DNA of 37,514 bases from an uncultured Acetatifactor sp. GTDB lineage: Bacteria > Bacillota > Clostridia > Lachnospirales > Lachnospiraceae. The DNA lies in NCBI GenBank assembly GCA_947589505.1, contig CANQCF010000011.1, forward strand, positions 1 through 37,514. Reading direction: 5' to 3'. Both the position numbers and the translations under genes were made by a program. The notes under the pieces were generated by a model. It saw nothing but the letters and a program-made list of their open reading frames with translations, searched no databases and was not told the DNA's origin. This document shows positions 14,499 to 22,197 of the stretch, piece by piece (position 1 is the stretch's first letter; every line of letters begins with the position of its first letter).

Positions 14499-15773
14499 AT
14501 GCTGAAGGGATTTGGCAATGAAAAATGGATCGTAGGCTATGACCTTGGCTGGGAATACGCGCAGATCAGTTACTGCAATGTGGCGCGGGCCCAGGTGGAG
14601 ACTCTGTCTTCCACGGCGGGTTCTGAGAATTACAGCATACCGGTGGCACTCTGCAAGCGCCCCGGCATTAATCAGTGGTTCTATGGAACAGAAGCCCTCC
14701 GGTATGCACGGGAGAGCGGGGGAATCCTGGCGCAGGATCTTCTGCATCTCGCATTGGAAGGGGAACCGGTTTATATCGAAGAGACGGAGTATGATCCGAC
14801 GGCGCTTTTGACTCTCTTTCTGCAGAGGAGCCTGGGGATGCTTTCCGGAATTGCGGCGGCGGATAAGATTGAAGCGCTTATGATCACCTGCGACCGGCTG
14901 GATGAGAAGATGGTGGAAATGCTGGAGCGGATAGCGGCCAATCTCCGGCTGAAAACGGCAAAGATCTGTTTTCAGTCCCATCAGGAGAGCTATTACCATT
15001 ACATGCTCCGTCAGGATCCGGATCTCTGGAGGGATACCTCCGTTCTGTTTGACTATCACGGGAACCGAATGGGGTTTCTCAGACTGGAGTGTAACCGAAA
15101 GACCCAGCCCATCACGGTCTTTATTCATCAGTCGGAGGAAGAATTCCCCGCTAGGACCGAGATGCCGGCGGACGAACAGGGGAATCTTTTGCTGGACCGG
15201 GAATTCTTAAGGACGGTGCGGGAAAAGCTCGACGGGTTCAAAGTCTCGTCAGTCTACCTGATCGGGGAGGATTTCTCGGAGGAGTGGCTGAAAGAATCCC
15301 TGAAGTTTCTTTGCGAGGGCAGGAGGATCTTTCTGGGGAACAACTTATTCAGCAAGGGCGCCTGCTATGGGCTGCTGGAGCGCTTTTCGCCCGGGGAAAA
15401 TACCGGTAAATATGTTTTTCTGGGAAATGATAAGCTGAAGAGCAATATTGGAATGAAGGTCATGCAGCGAGGGCAGGAGACTTATCTGGCGCTTCTGGAC
15501 GCGGGGAACGACTGGAAGAAGGCGGAGACCTCCTGGGAGTTTTATCTTCGGGAGGAAAAAAAGGTGGAGATCACCGTTACCTCCCTCAGCAGCGGAAGAA
15601 AGTGGAAAGTCCCCATCATGCTGGAACAGCTTCCGGGCGACATTGCCAGGATCCGGATGTCGCTTTACATGAAAGAAGAGAATCTTTTGGAGGCGGAGTT
15701 CGAAGACCTTGGCTTTGGGGAGTTTCGTCCCGCCGAAAACAGGCGCTGGACGCAGGAGATCATAATCAGTTAG
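14499..15773 (+). CDS. Hsp70/actin-fold protein with degenerate nucleotide motifs
   Basis: This 424-residue protein looks like a divergent Hsp70. The N-terminal phosphate-1-like motif is VGYDLGWEYAQISYC (compare IGIDLGTTNS), with the usual Thr/Ser positions changed. A phosphate-2-like motif VLFDYHGNRMGFLRL follows, lacking the GGG. The adenosine-like segment VYLIGEDFSEEWLKE is followed by NNLFSKGACYGLLE, matching the Hsp70 connect-2 AKGAA pattern. From about residue 305 the sequence is beta-rich and ends ENLLEAEFEDLGFGEF, like an Hsp70 substrate-binding beta domain; there is no helical lid. It starts 20 bp after the large protein, behind GGGGGAGG. It may bind but not hydrolyse ATP. The family assignment is by motif reading only. 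Confidence 0.75.
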   Translation: MLKGFGNEKWIVGYDLGWEYAQISYCNVARAQVETLSSTAGSENYSIPVALCKRPGINQWFYGTEALRYARESGGILAQDLLHLALEGEPVYIEETEYDPTALLTLFLQRSLGMLSGIAAADKIEALMITCDRLDEKMVEMLERIAANLRLKTAKICFQSHQESYYHYMLRQDPDLWRDTSVLFDYHGNRMGFLRLECNRKTQPITVFIHQSEEEFPARTEMPADEQGNLLLDREFLRTVREKLDGFKVSSVYLIGEDFSEEWLKESLKFLCEGRRIFLGNNLFSKGACYGLLERFSPGENTGKYVFLGNDKLKSNIGMKVMQRGQETYLALLDAGNDWKKAETSWEFYLREEKKVEITVTSLSSGRKWKVPIMLEQLPGDIARIRMSLYMKEENLLEAEFEDLGFGEFRPAENRRWTQEIIIS

Positions 15774-15783
15774 GAGGCTTGTG

Positions 15784-16638
15784 ATGCCGGGGTATTTGTG
15801 TGTGGGAGAGTATTCCTCCATCCCCTATCTGATCCAGGGGCTGGAAATCCAGGTGTACTGCATGGAGGAACTGTGCTACGGAATCAAGGAAAATGCGTTT
15901 TTGCTGGACAATACGCTGATGAACGACGCTCTGATCGGCTGGATCCGGGAACAGTGCGGCCTGGATGAGCTTGCGGATTCCCTGTATTCCATGGTCCACA
16001 GGCAGGGGACATTAAGCATGTTTGTATCGGCGATTCTTCAGTATGTGGGGCTTTATGATGAGGACACCATCCGGCAGGTAGAACAGACTCTGCGGAAAGG
16101 GGCCGGGCTCTCCAATCTGGAAAAACGCAAGGAACAGGTGGACTACCTTGTAAAAAAGAAAAAATATACGGCCGCCCTCCGGGGATATGACAGCCTGCTT
16201 CTCAGGTGGGAAGAGTTTGCCGGGATGGGACGGGAGCTGCCGGGGGAAGGGATCCGGGCGGATATTCTGCACAATAAGGGCGTGGCTTACTGCAGATTGA
16301 TGTTGTATGGACAGGCCCAGGAATGTTTTCTGGAAGCCTATCGGGCCGGCGGGAATGAGGAAGAGTATCTCTGCTATCTGGGTGCAAAACGGATGGAACT
16401 GTCTGAGAACCAGTACATTGCCTTTGCGGCCGGTGAACTGGAGCATTACGAGCTGACGCTGGAGCTGGAGCAGCGCATGCAGGAACTCCGCAGGGATTTT
16501 GCAGTGCAGCCGGAAAAGCTGATGCTGCGGCAGAGAAGCGAGTGGAGAGAGGGCAGCGGGAAACAGCGCTATTATGAAGAGAGCGGTCTTCTCTGCAGGT
16601 CGCTGAAGGATGCCTATCGGATCTGTGTCAACGAATAA
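15784..16638 (+). CDS. TPR-like helical protein in the Hsp70-like operon
   Basis: This protein has 284 residues from ATG 15784. GGAGG at 15773-15777 sits 6 bases before this ATG, so I prefer it to the adjacent GTG at 15781. The protein is mainly helical and has no signal peptide. One clear TPR-like pair is seen at about residues 165-205 (ILHNKGVAYCRLMLYGQAQE, then CFLEAYRAGGNEEEYLCYL). A Lys-rich helix (KEQVDYLVKKKKYTAALRGY) precedes it. TPR domains often dock Hsp70 partners, which suits the neighbouring Hsp70-like protein. That interaction is inference. Confidence 0.75.
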   Translation: MPGYLCVGEYSSIPYLIQGLEIQVYCMEELCYGIKENAFLLDNTLMNDALIGWIREQCGLDELADSLYSMVHRQGTLSMFVSAILQYVGLYDEDTIRQVEQTLRKGAGLSNLEKRKEQVDYLVKKKKYTAALRGYDSLLLRWEEFAGMGRELPGEGIRADILHNKGVAYCRLMLYGQAQECFLEAYRAGGNEEEYLCYLGAKRMELSENQYIAFAAGELEHYELTLELEQRMQELRRDFAVQPEKLMLRQRSEWREGSGKQRYYEESGLLCRSLKDAYRICVNE

Positions 16639-16649
16639 AAGGGAATGTC

Positions 16650-17831
16650 ATGGGATTTTGGAATCGAGTGTTTGGTAAAAAAAAGAAGACGGCGGCGGAT
16701 CCGGCGGATTGGGAACAGCTGGTTTACCTCACGGACGGCGTGAATTTCAATGACCGAAGCCAGAGGAACCGGTATGTGACCGGGTGCCTGGAGCAGATTG
16801 CGGAGGCAGACCGGGAGACGGAGAAACTGAAGGGGGAGTATGCCCTGGTCACGGACTATCTCTCCGATATGGAGGAGATCGAGGCACTTCCCGAACAGGA
16901 GAAAAAACAGCTGGAACAGAATGCCCGGATGATCAGGACCCTGGAGGGGGAGATAGAGGGGTATCTGGAAAGAAAAAGAAAGATGACCGATCAGGAGTAT
17001 CATACCCTTCGCAGTCAGGAACAGACCGTGGAGGAGGGGATCGAAAAACTCCGGGAGGCGGAGCAGTACTCCGGCCTGATCCGTCAGGATCTGAAAAAAC
17101 TGGATGTGGAGAGGCAGGCCCACGCCTTTCGGGAGCAGGAACTGGAGGGCATGTGCGGGAACTACCGGGGCATGGCGGTTATCTTTCTGGCGGCCCTGGC
17201 GATCTGCCTTGTGCTCCTGGCGGTGCTGCAGTTTGGCCTTCACATGAATACGTATGTCGGATATTTTGTGGCGGTGATGTCCGGGGCCATAGCGGTGACG
17301 TTTGTCTGCGTGAAGTATTTGGACGCTCAGAAGGAGCTGGGGGGGATCCAACGTGCCATCAGCAAGCTGATCCAGCTGCAGAACACGGTCAAGATCCGCT
17401 ATGTGAACAACACAAACTTACTGGAATATCTCCGCATGAAGTACAACACGGATTCCTCGGAAAAGCTGGCCGGACTCTGGGAGATTTATCAGCAGGAAAA
17501 AGAGGTCAGGAAGCAGTTTGCGGAGGCCCAGTCCAAGGTTGAATATTATCAGGACAGGCTGGAGGAACAGCTGAGGCGCTGCCGTCTGAAGGATCCGGGG
17601 AGATGGGTGCGGCAGACGGCGGCCCTGCTGGATCCCAGAGAGATGGTAGAGATCCGGCATGATCTGATCCAGCGCCGTCAGGCGCTTCGGAAACAGATGG
17701 ATTACAACAAGAGCGCGGCGGAGGAAGCGCATCAGCAGGTCCTTGAGATTTCCCGCCAATATCCGGAATACAGCGGTGAAATTTTGGATATGGTGGAGAA
17801 ATACCAGCGGGAATCCGAGCGAATATCGTGA
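16650..17831 (+). CDS. Two-TM coiled-coil membrane protein in the Hsp70-like operon
   Basis: This 393-residue protein has a basic N-terminus (MGFWNRVFGKKKKT) and a long charged coiled-coil at about residues 45-170. Two TM segments follow at about 174-194 and 201-220, with a short loop. A second coiled-coil runs from about 228 to 390. Both coils should lie on the same, probably cytoplasmic, side. It begins 11 bp after the TPR-like gene and is the last gene of the operon. It is the only membrane component, so it may anchor the other three proteins. No enzymatic motif is visible. No good terminator follows before the purC promoter. Confidence 0.78.
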   Translation: MGFWNRVFGKKKKTAADPADWEQLVYLTDGVNFNDRSQRNRYVTGCLEQIAEADRETEKLKGEYALVTDYLSDMEEIEALPEQEKKQLEQNARMIRTLEGEIEGYLERKRKMTDQEYHTLRSQEQTVEEGIEKLREAEQYSGLIRQDLKKLDVERQAHAFREQELEGMCGNYRGMAVIFLAALAICLVLLAVLQFGLHMNTYVGYFVAVMSGAIAVTFVCVKYLDAQKELGGIQRAISKLIQLQNTVKIRYVNNTNLLEYLRMKYNTDSSEKLAGLWEIYQQEKEVRKQFAEAQSKVEYYQDRLEEQLRRCRLKDPGRWVRQTAALLDPREMVEIRHDLIQRRQALRKQMDYNKSAAEEAHQQVLEISRQYPEYSGEILDMVEKYQRESERIS

Positions 17832-17840
17832 ATTTTTCTA

Positions 17841-17869
17841 TTGCAATTTATTGAAAATACCTTTAGCAT
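17841..17869 (+). promoter_or_regulatory. Candidate purC promoter
   Basis: TTGCAA (17841-17846), 17 bases, then TAGCAT (17864-17869), in AT-rich DNA between the Hsp70-like operon and purC. I saw no purine riboswitch or clear PurR box in the 90-base leader that follows. Confidence 0.4.
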
Positions 17870-17957
17870 ATTAAGTGTAGCGGTCCAGCAGGCCGCCGTG
17901 TTCACAAAAAACCTAATCAGCATGGCAATCCACTATAAGAGAGCGAGGTAGCTTAAC

Positions 17958-18833
17958 ATGAGTGTGCAGGAGTTGAAACCCATCAAAGAGGGAAAGGTCC
18001 GGGAGATCTACGACAACGGCGACAGCCTGATCATGGTGGCCACGGACCGGATCAGCTGTTTCGACGTGATCCTTCATAACACCGTTGCAAAGAAGGGAAC
18101 CGTACTGACGCAGCTTTCCAAATTCTGGTTCGACATGACCAGGGACATCATTCCCAACCACATGATCTCCGTGGATGTGAAGGACATGCCGGAGTTCTTT
18201 CAGCAGCCCAGGTTTGACGGCAACAGCATGATGTGCAGAAAGCTGAACATGCTTCCCGTGGAGTGCATTGTCCGCGGCTATATCACCGGGAGCGGCTGGG
18301 CCAGCTATGTGAAGGACGGCACGGTCTGCGGCATCCGCCTTCCGGAGGGTTTGAAGGAGTCGGACAAGCTGCCGGAGCCCATCTATACCCCTTCCACCAA
18401 GGCCGAGATCGGCGATCACGACGAGAACATCTCCTACGAGGCCAGCGTGGACTATCTGGAGAAGCGCTTCCCCGGAAAGGGAGAGGAGTACGCTTCCAAG
18501 CTCAGGGACTACACCATAGCTCTGTATAAAAAGTGCGCGGATTACGCGCTGACGAGAGGCATCATCATCGCGGACACGAAGTTTGAGTTCGGTCTGGACG
18601 AGGAGGGGAACATCGTTCTCGGCGACGAGATGCTGACCCCCGACAGTTCCAGGTTCTGGCCGGCGGAGGGGTATGAACCAGGCCACGCACAGCCCTCTTT
18701 CGACAAGCAGTTCGCCAGGGACTGGCTGAAGGCCAATGAGCACGACTGGACCCTGCCGGAAGAGGTGGTTCAGAAGACCATAGACAAGTACCTGCAGGGG
18801 TATGAGCTCCTGACGGGGAAAAAGCTGCAGTAA
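17958..18833 (+). CDS. purC: SAICAR synthetase (phosphoribosylaminoimidazole-succinocarboxamide synthase)
   Basis: This 291-residue cytoplasmic enzyme joins CAIR and aspartate with ATP in de novo purine synthesis. Family motifs are the opening KEGKVREIYDNGDSLIMVAT, then DRISCFD, VECIVRGYITGSGW and the SAICAR synthetase signature IADTKFEFGLD. Its length matches the longer, eukaryote/E. coli-distinct type seen in many Clostridia and Bacteroidetes (about 290-300), rather than the 235-240 of B. subtilis. The ATG follows a weak GAGG. It heads the purine cluster here and is followed by two stable hairpins before purF. Confidence 0.95.
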   Translation: MSVQELKPIKEGKVREIYDNGDSLIMVATDRISCFDVILHNTVAKKGTVLTQLSKFWFDMTRDIIPNHMISVDVKDMPEFFQQPRFDGNSMMCRKLNMLPVECIVRGYITGSGWASYVKDGTVCGIRLPEGLKESDKLPEPIYTPSTKAEIGDHDENISYEASVDYLEKRFPGKGEEYASKLRDYTIALYKKCADYALTRGIIIADTKFEFGLDEEGNIVLGDEMLTPDSSRFWPAEGYEPGHAQPSFDKQFARDWLKANEHDWTLPEEVVQKTIDKYLQGYELLTGKKLQ

Positions 18834-18842
18834 AAAATAATG

Positions 18843-18873
18843 GCCCGGGGCGCGAAAAGCGCCTTGGGCTTTA
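18843..18873 (+). terminator. Hairpin after purC (terminator or attenuator)
   Basis: GCCCGGGGCGC (18843-18853) pairs with GCGCCTTGGGC (18859-18869) around a GAAAA loop, giving an 11-bp stem with two G-U pairs. The tail is only TTTAGG, so termination may be partial, allowing read-through to purF. Confidence 0.5.
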
Positions 18874-18903
18874 GGCGTCTTATATATGGAAAATGTCTGC
18901 GGC

Positions 18904-18934
18904 AATGGGGCCGCGCTGATCCGGCGGCCCCATT
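18904..18934 (+). promoter_or_regulatory. Perfect hairpin in the purF leader
   Basis: AATGGGGCCGC (18904-18914) and GCGGCCCCATT (18924-18934) form a perfect 11-bp stem with a 9-base loop and no U tract. It lies 60 bases before purF. It could be an RNA stability element or part of a switch with the hairpin at 18843; function unknown. Confidence 0.4.
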
Positions 18935-18994
18935 CTGCCCAGGGCTGTCCGGATGCCCCCGCAGGATATGCGGGAGGCGGAAAGGACGGAAGAG

Positions 18995-20443
18995 ATGACA
19001 GACGGAATTTTTGTGCAGGAAGACCTTCAGGACAAGCTCAGGGAGGAGTGCGGCGTGTTCGGAGCCTATGATTTCAGCGGCGGGGACGTGGCATCCACGA
19101 TTTATTACGGCCTTCTGGCCCTGCAGCACAGGGGCCAGGAGAGCTGCGGAATCGCGGTCAGCGACACTTCGGGACCCAAGGGAAAGGCTCTGGCGTACAA
19201 GGATATGGGCCTGGTCAACGAGGCGTTTGCCCCGGAACACCTGGAAAAGCTGAAGGGGGATATCGGCGTGGGGCATGTGCGGTATTCCACCGCGGGAAGT
19301 TCCACCCGGGAGAACGCCCAGCCCCTGGTCCTGAACTATGTGAAAGGGATCCTGGGCCTCGCCCACAACGGCAACCTGGTCAACGCGCCTCAGCTCCGGG
19401 AGGAACTTGCCTATACCGGCGCCATCTTTCAGACCACCATCGACTCGGAGGTGATCGCCTACCACATCGCCCGGGAGAGGCTGAACGTGGGAAGCGTGGA
19501 GGAGGCGGTGGGACGGGCCATGGATAAGATCCGGGGGGCCTATTCCCTGGCGGTCATGTCGCCCAGGAAACTCATCGGCGCCAGGGACCCCTACGGTTTC
19601 CGGCCCCTGTGCATCGGGAAGCGGGGCAACATGTATTTTCTGTCCAGCGAGAGCTGTGCCCTGGATACGATCGGAGCGGAGTTCATCCGGGACGTCAGGC
19701 CCGGGGAGATCGTGACGATCTCTCCGGAAAAGGGGATCGAGTCCGACATGAGCCACGCCCTGAAGAAAGAAGACGAGGGGCGCTGCGTCTTTGAATACAT
19801 TTATTTCGCCCGGCCGGACAGCATCATCGACGGCGTCAGCGTGTACCATTCCCGGATCCTGGCAGGAAAGTATCTGGCCATGGATTCCCCGGTGGACGCG
19901 GATCTCGTGGTGGGGGTCCCGGAGTCCGGAAACTGCGCCGCCATGGGATATTCCATGCAGTCGGGGATTCCCTACGGGATCGCCTTTATGAAAAACGCCT
20001 ATGTGGGGCGTACTTTCATCAAGCCGAAACAGAAGAACCGGGAGAGCAGCGTTCAGGTGAAGCTGAATCCCATCCGGGAGGCGGTGGAGGGAAAGCGCGT
20101 GATCATGATCGACGACTCCATTGTCAGGGGGACCACCTCGGACCGCATCGTGAGGATGCTCCGGGAGGCCGGGGCAAAGGAGGTCCACATGAGGGTCAGT
20201 TCGCCGCCCTTCCTCTGGCCCTGTTATTTCGGGACGGACGTTCCGGGCCGGGAGCAGCTGATCGCCTGCGGCCGCACGGTGGAGCAGATCCGGGAGATCA
20301 TCGGCAGCGACAGCCTGGCCTACCTCCGGGAAGAACGGCTGGAGCAGATCGCCGGGGGCCTGGGAATCTGCCGGGGATGCTTTACCGGAAAATATCCCAT
20401 GGAACCGCCAAAGACCGATATCCGCGGAGAATATGAGCGCTGA
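18995..20443 (+). CDS. purF: Amidophosphoribosyltransferase (active glutaminase form)
   Basis: This 482-residue enzyme makes phosphoribosylamine from PRPP and glutamine, the first step of purine synthesis. The N-terminal Ntn glutaminase is intact: Cys19 in EECGVFGAYD after an 18-residue propeptide, LQHRGQES, HNGNLVN and DSEV. The PRTase site is MIDDSIVRGTT. The four Fe-S cluster cysteines of the B. subtilis type appear as CVFEYIYF, WPCYFGTD and GICRGC. The frame extends upstream to 18953, but ATG 18995 after AAAGGACGGAAG gives a normal propeptide. It lies between purC and purB. A second PurF-like gene follows at 22198. Confidence 0.94.
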   Translation: MTDGIFVQEDLQDKLREECGVFGAYDFSGGDVASTIYYGLLALQHRGQESCGIAVSDTSGPKGKALAYKDMGLVNEAFAPEHLEKLKGDIGVGHVRYSTAGSSTRENAQPLVLNYVKGILGLAHNGNLVNAPQLREELAYTGAIFQTTIDSEVIAYHIARERLNVGSVEEAVGRAMDKIRGAYSLAVMSPRKLIGARDPYGFRPLCIGKRGNMYFLSSESCALDTIGAEFIRDVRPGEIVTISPEKGIESDMSHALKKEDEGRCVFEYIYFARPDSIIDGVSVYHSRILAGKYLAMDSPVDADLVVGVPESGNCAAMGYSMQSGIPYGIAFMKNAYVGRTFIKPKQKNRESSVQVKLNPIREAVEGKRVIMIDDSIVRGTTSDRIVRMLREAGAKEVHMRVSSPPFLWPCYFGTDVPGREQLIACGRTVEQIREIIGSDSLAYLREERLEQIAGGLGICRGCFTGKYPMEPPKTDIRGEYER

Positions 20444-20503
20444 CCGCATCGGTCAACATAATAGAAAAACAGGGAGAGTATCCCGGATAAAAAGGAGAAT
20501 ACG

Positions 20504-21955
20504 ATGAGCACAGACAAGTATCAGAGCCCTTTATCGGAGCGTTACGCCAGCAAGGAGATGCAGTATATCTTCTCCCCGGACATGAAGTACAAGACCTGGA
20601 GGAAACTCTGGATTGCCCTGGCGGAGACGGAGAAGGAACTGGGACTCTCCCAGAACGGAAAGCCCGTCATCACCCAGGAGCAGATCGACGAGCTGAAGGC
20701 CCACGCGGAGGACATCAATTACGAGGTGGCGAAGGAGCGGGAGCGTCTGGTGCGGCACGACGTGATGAGTCATGTGTACGCTTACGGGCAGCAGTGCCCT
20801 AAGGCGGCGGGCATCATCCACCTGGGGGCCACGTCCTGCTATGTGGGGGACAACACGGATATCATCGTGATGAGCGAGGCCCTGAAGCTGGTCCGCAGGA
20901 AGCTGATCAATGTGATGAAGGAGCTGGCGGATTTTGCGGAGGAATTCAAGGCCCAGCCCACGCTGGCCTTCACTCATTTCCAGCCGGCCCAGCCCACCAC
21001 CGTGGGAAAGCGGGCGACCCTCTGGCTGCAGGAGTTTTACATGGATCTGGAGGATCTGGATTATGTCGCCTCTACATTAAAGCTGCTGGGGTCCAAGGGA
21101 ACCACCGGCACCCAGGCGTCTTTCCTGGAACTCTTTGACGGGGATCAGGAGACCATTGACAAGATTGACCCCATGATCGCGGAAAAGATGGGCTTCAAGG
21201 AGTGCTATCCCGTGTCCGGCCAGACCTATTCCCGGAAAGTGGACACCCGGGTGGTTAACGTATTGGCGGGCATCGCGGCCAGCGCCCACAAGATGAGCAA
21301 CGACATTCGGCTGCTCCAACATCTGAAAGAAGTGGAGGAACCCTTTGAGAAGAACCAGATCGGGTCCTCCGCCATGGCTTATAAGAGAAATCCCATGCGG
21401 TGCGAGCGGATCGCCTCCCTCTCCCGGTTTGTCATGGTAGACGCGCTGAATCCCGCCATTACCTCCGCTACCCAGTGGTTTGAGAGGACTCTGGACGACT
21501 CCGCGAACAAGCGGCTCTCCATCCCGGAAGGGTTCCTGGCCATCGACGGCATCCTGGACCTGTGCCTGAACGTGGTGGACGGCCTGGTGGTCTATCCGAA
21601 GGTGATCGAAAAACGGCTCCGCAGCGAGCTGCCCTTTATGGCTACCGAGAATATCATGATGGACGCGGTAAAGAGGGGCGGAAACCGCCAGGAACTGCAC
21701 GAGCGCATCCGCGAGCTCTCCATGAAGGCGGGGCAGAACGTCAAGGAAAAAGGTCTGGACAACAATCTGCTGGAGCTGATCGCAGCGGATCCCGCTTTCG
21801 GCATGTCCCTGGAGGATCTGCAGAAGTGCATGGATCCCGCCCGTTATGTGGGCCGTTCCGTGGAGCAGGTGGACGCTTTCCTGAATAAAGTGATCCGGCC
21901 TATCCTGGATGCCAACAGTGATATCCTTGGGATCAAGGCGGAGATCAACGTCTGA
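20504..21955 (+). CDS. purB: Adenylosuccinate lyase
   Basis: This 483-residue cytoplasmic enzyme cleaves SAICAR to AICAR and adenylosuccinate to AMP, releasing fumarate. It belongs to the fumarase/aspartase superfamily. The signature loop is GSSAMAYKRNPMRCERI, with the catalytic Ser, and THFQPAQPTT carries the substrate-binding His region. Length is nearer the 470-480-residue human-type enzyme than the 430 of B. subtilis. AAAGGAG lies 7 bases before the ATG. It serves both halves of the purine pathway encoded around it. TGACCG-CAT-CGGTCA, a small palindrome, overlaps the preceding purF stop. Confidence 0.95.
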   Translation: MSTDKYQSPLSERYASKEMQYIFSPDMKYKTWRKLWIALAETEKELGLSQNGKPVITQEQIDELKAHAEDINYEVAKERERLVRHDVMSHVYAYGQQCPKAAGIIHLGATSCYVGDNTDIIVMSEALKLVRRKLINVMKELADFAEEFKAQPTLAFTHFQPAQPTTVGKRATLWLQEFYMDLEDLDYVASTLKLLGSKGTTGTQASFLELFDGDQETIDKIDPMIAEKMGFKECYPVSGQTYSRKVDTRVVNVLAGIAASAHKMSNDIRLLQHLKEVEEPFEKNQIGSSAMAYKRNPMRCERIASLSRFVMVDALNPAITSATQWFERTLDDSANKRLSIPEGFLAIDGILDLCLNVVDGLVVYPKVIEKRLRSELPFMATENIMMDAVKRGGNRQELHERIRELSMKAGQNVKEKGLDNNLLELIAADPAFGMSLEDLQKCMDPARYVGRSVEQVDAFLNKVIRPILDANSDILGIKAEINV

Positions 21956-21967
21956 AAAGGGACGAAT

Positions 21968-22171
21968 TTGAGAATATTTAGTCTTTCAGGCGGAATGGCA
22001 GGACTGATCTCCGGGTATGGGCTGCGGAGGCAGGACAGGGTACTTTCAGGTCTGGAGCTCTGGCGGCAGGACGAGGCGTATCCCAGCCGGGAGTTCCTGT
22101 GGAAGGAGGGGCATATCCCCAGTCGGGAGCCTAGCGGGATTCGCCTGAGGGACAAAAAAATAGAAATCTGA
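21968..22171 (+). CDS. Possible small ORF between purB and the purF paralogue
   Basis: A TTG-started frame of 67 residues fills most of the 242-base gap, with AGGG seven bases before it. I recognise no family, it has low-complexity Arg/Ser/Glu content, and the DNA shows three GGCAGGAC words 32-36 bp apart plus two CCCAG[CT]CGGGAG words. It is more likely a spacer with degenerate repeats than a real gene. Confidence 0.15.
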   Translation: MRIFSLSGGMAGLISGYGLRRQDRVLSGLELWRQDEAYPSREFLWKEGHIPSREPSGIRLRDKKIEI

Positions 22172-22197
22172 CAGAGACAAAGCGAGGAAGATGAGAC

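Noticed and set aside
17870..17957. Purine riboswitch in the purC leader
   Set aside because: I looked for the conserved purine aptamer core and loop-loop elements and did not find them.
18770..20449. A 559-codon minus-strand open frame opposite purC/purF
   Set aside because: It lies entirely antisense to purF and the end of purC, has low-complexity His/Pro/Arg content and no recognisable domain. It results from GC-rich codon bias.
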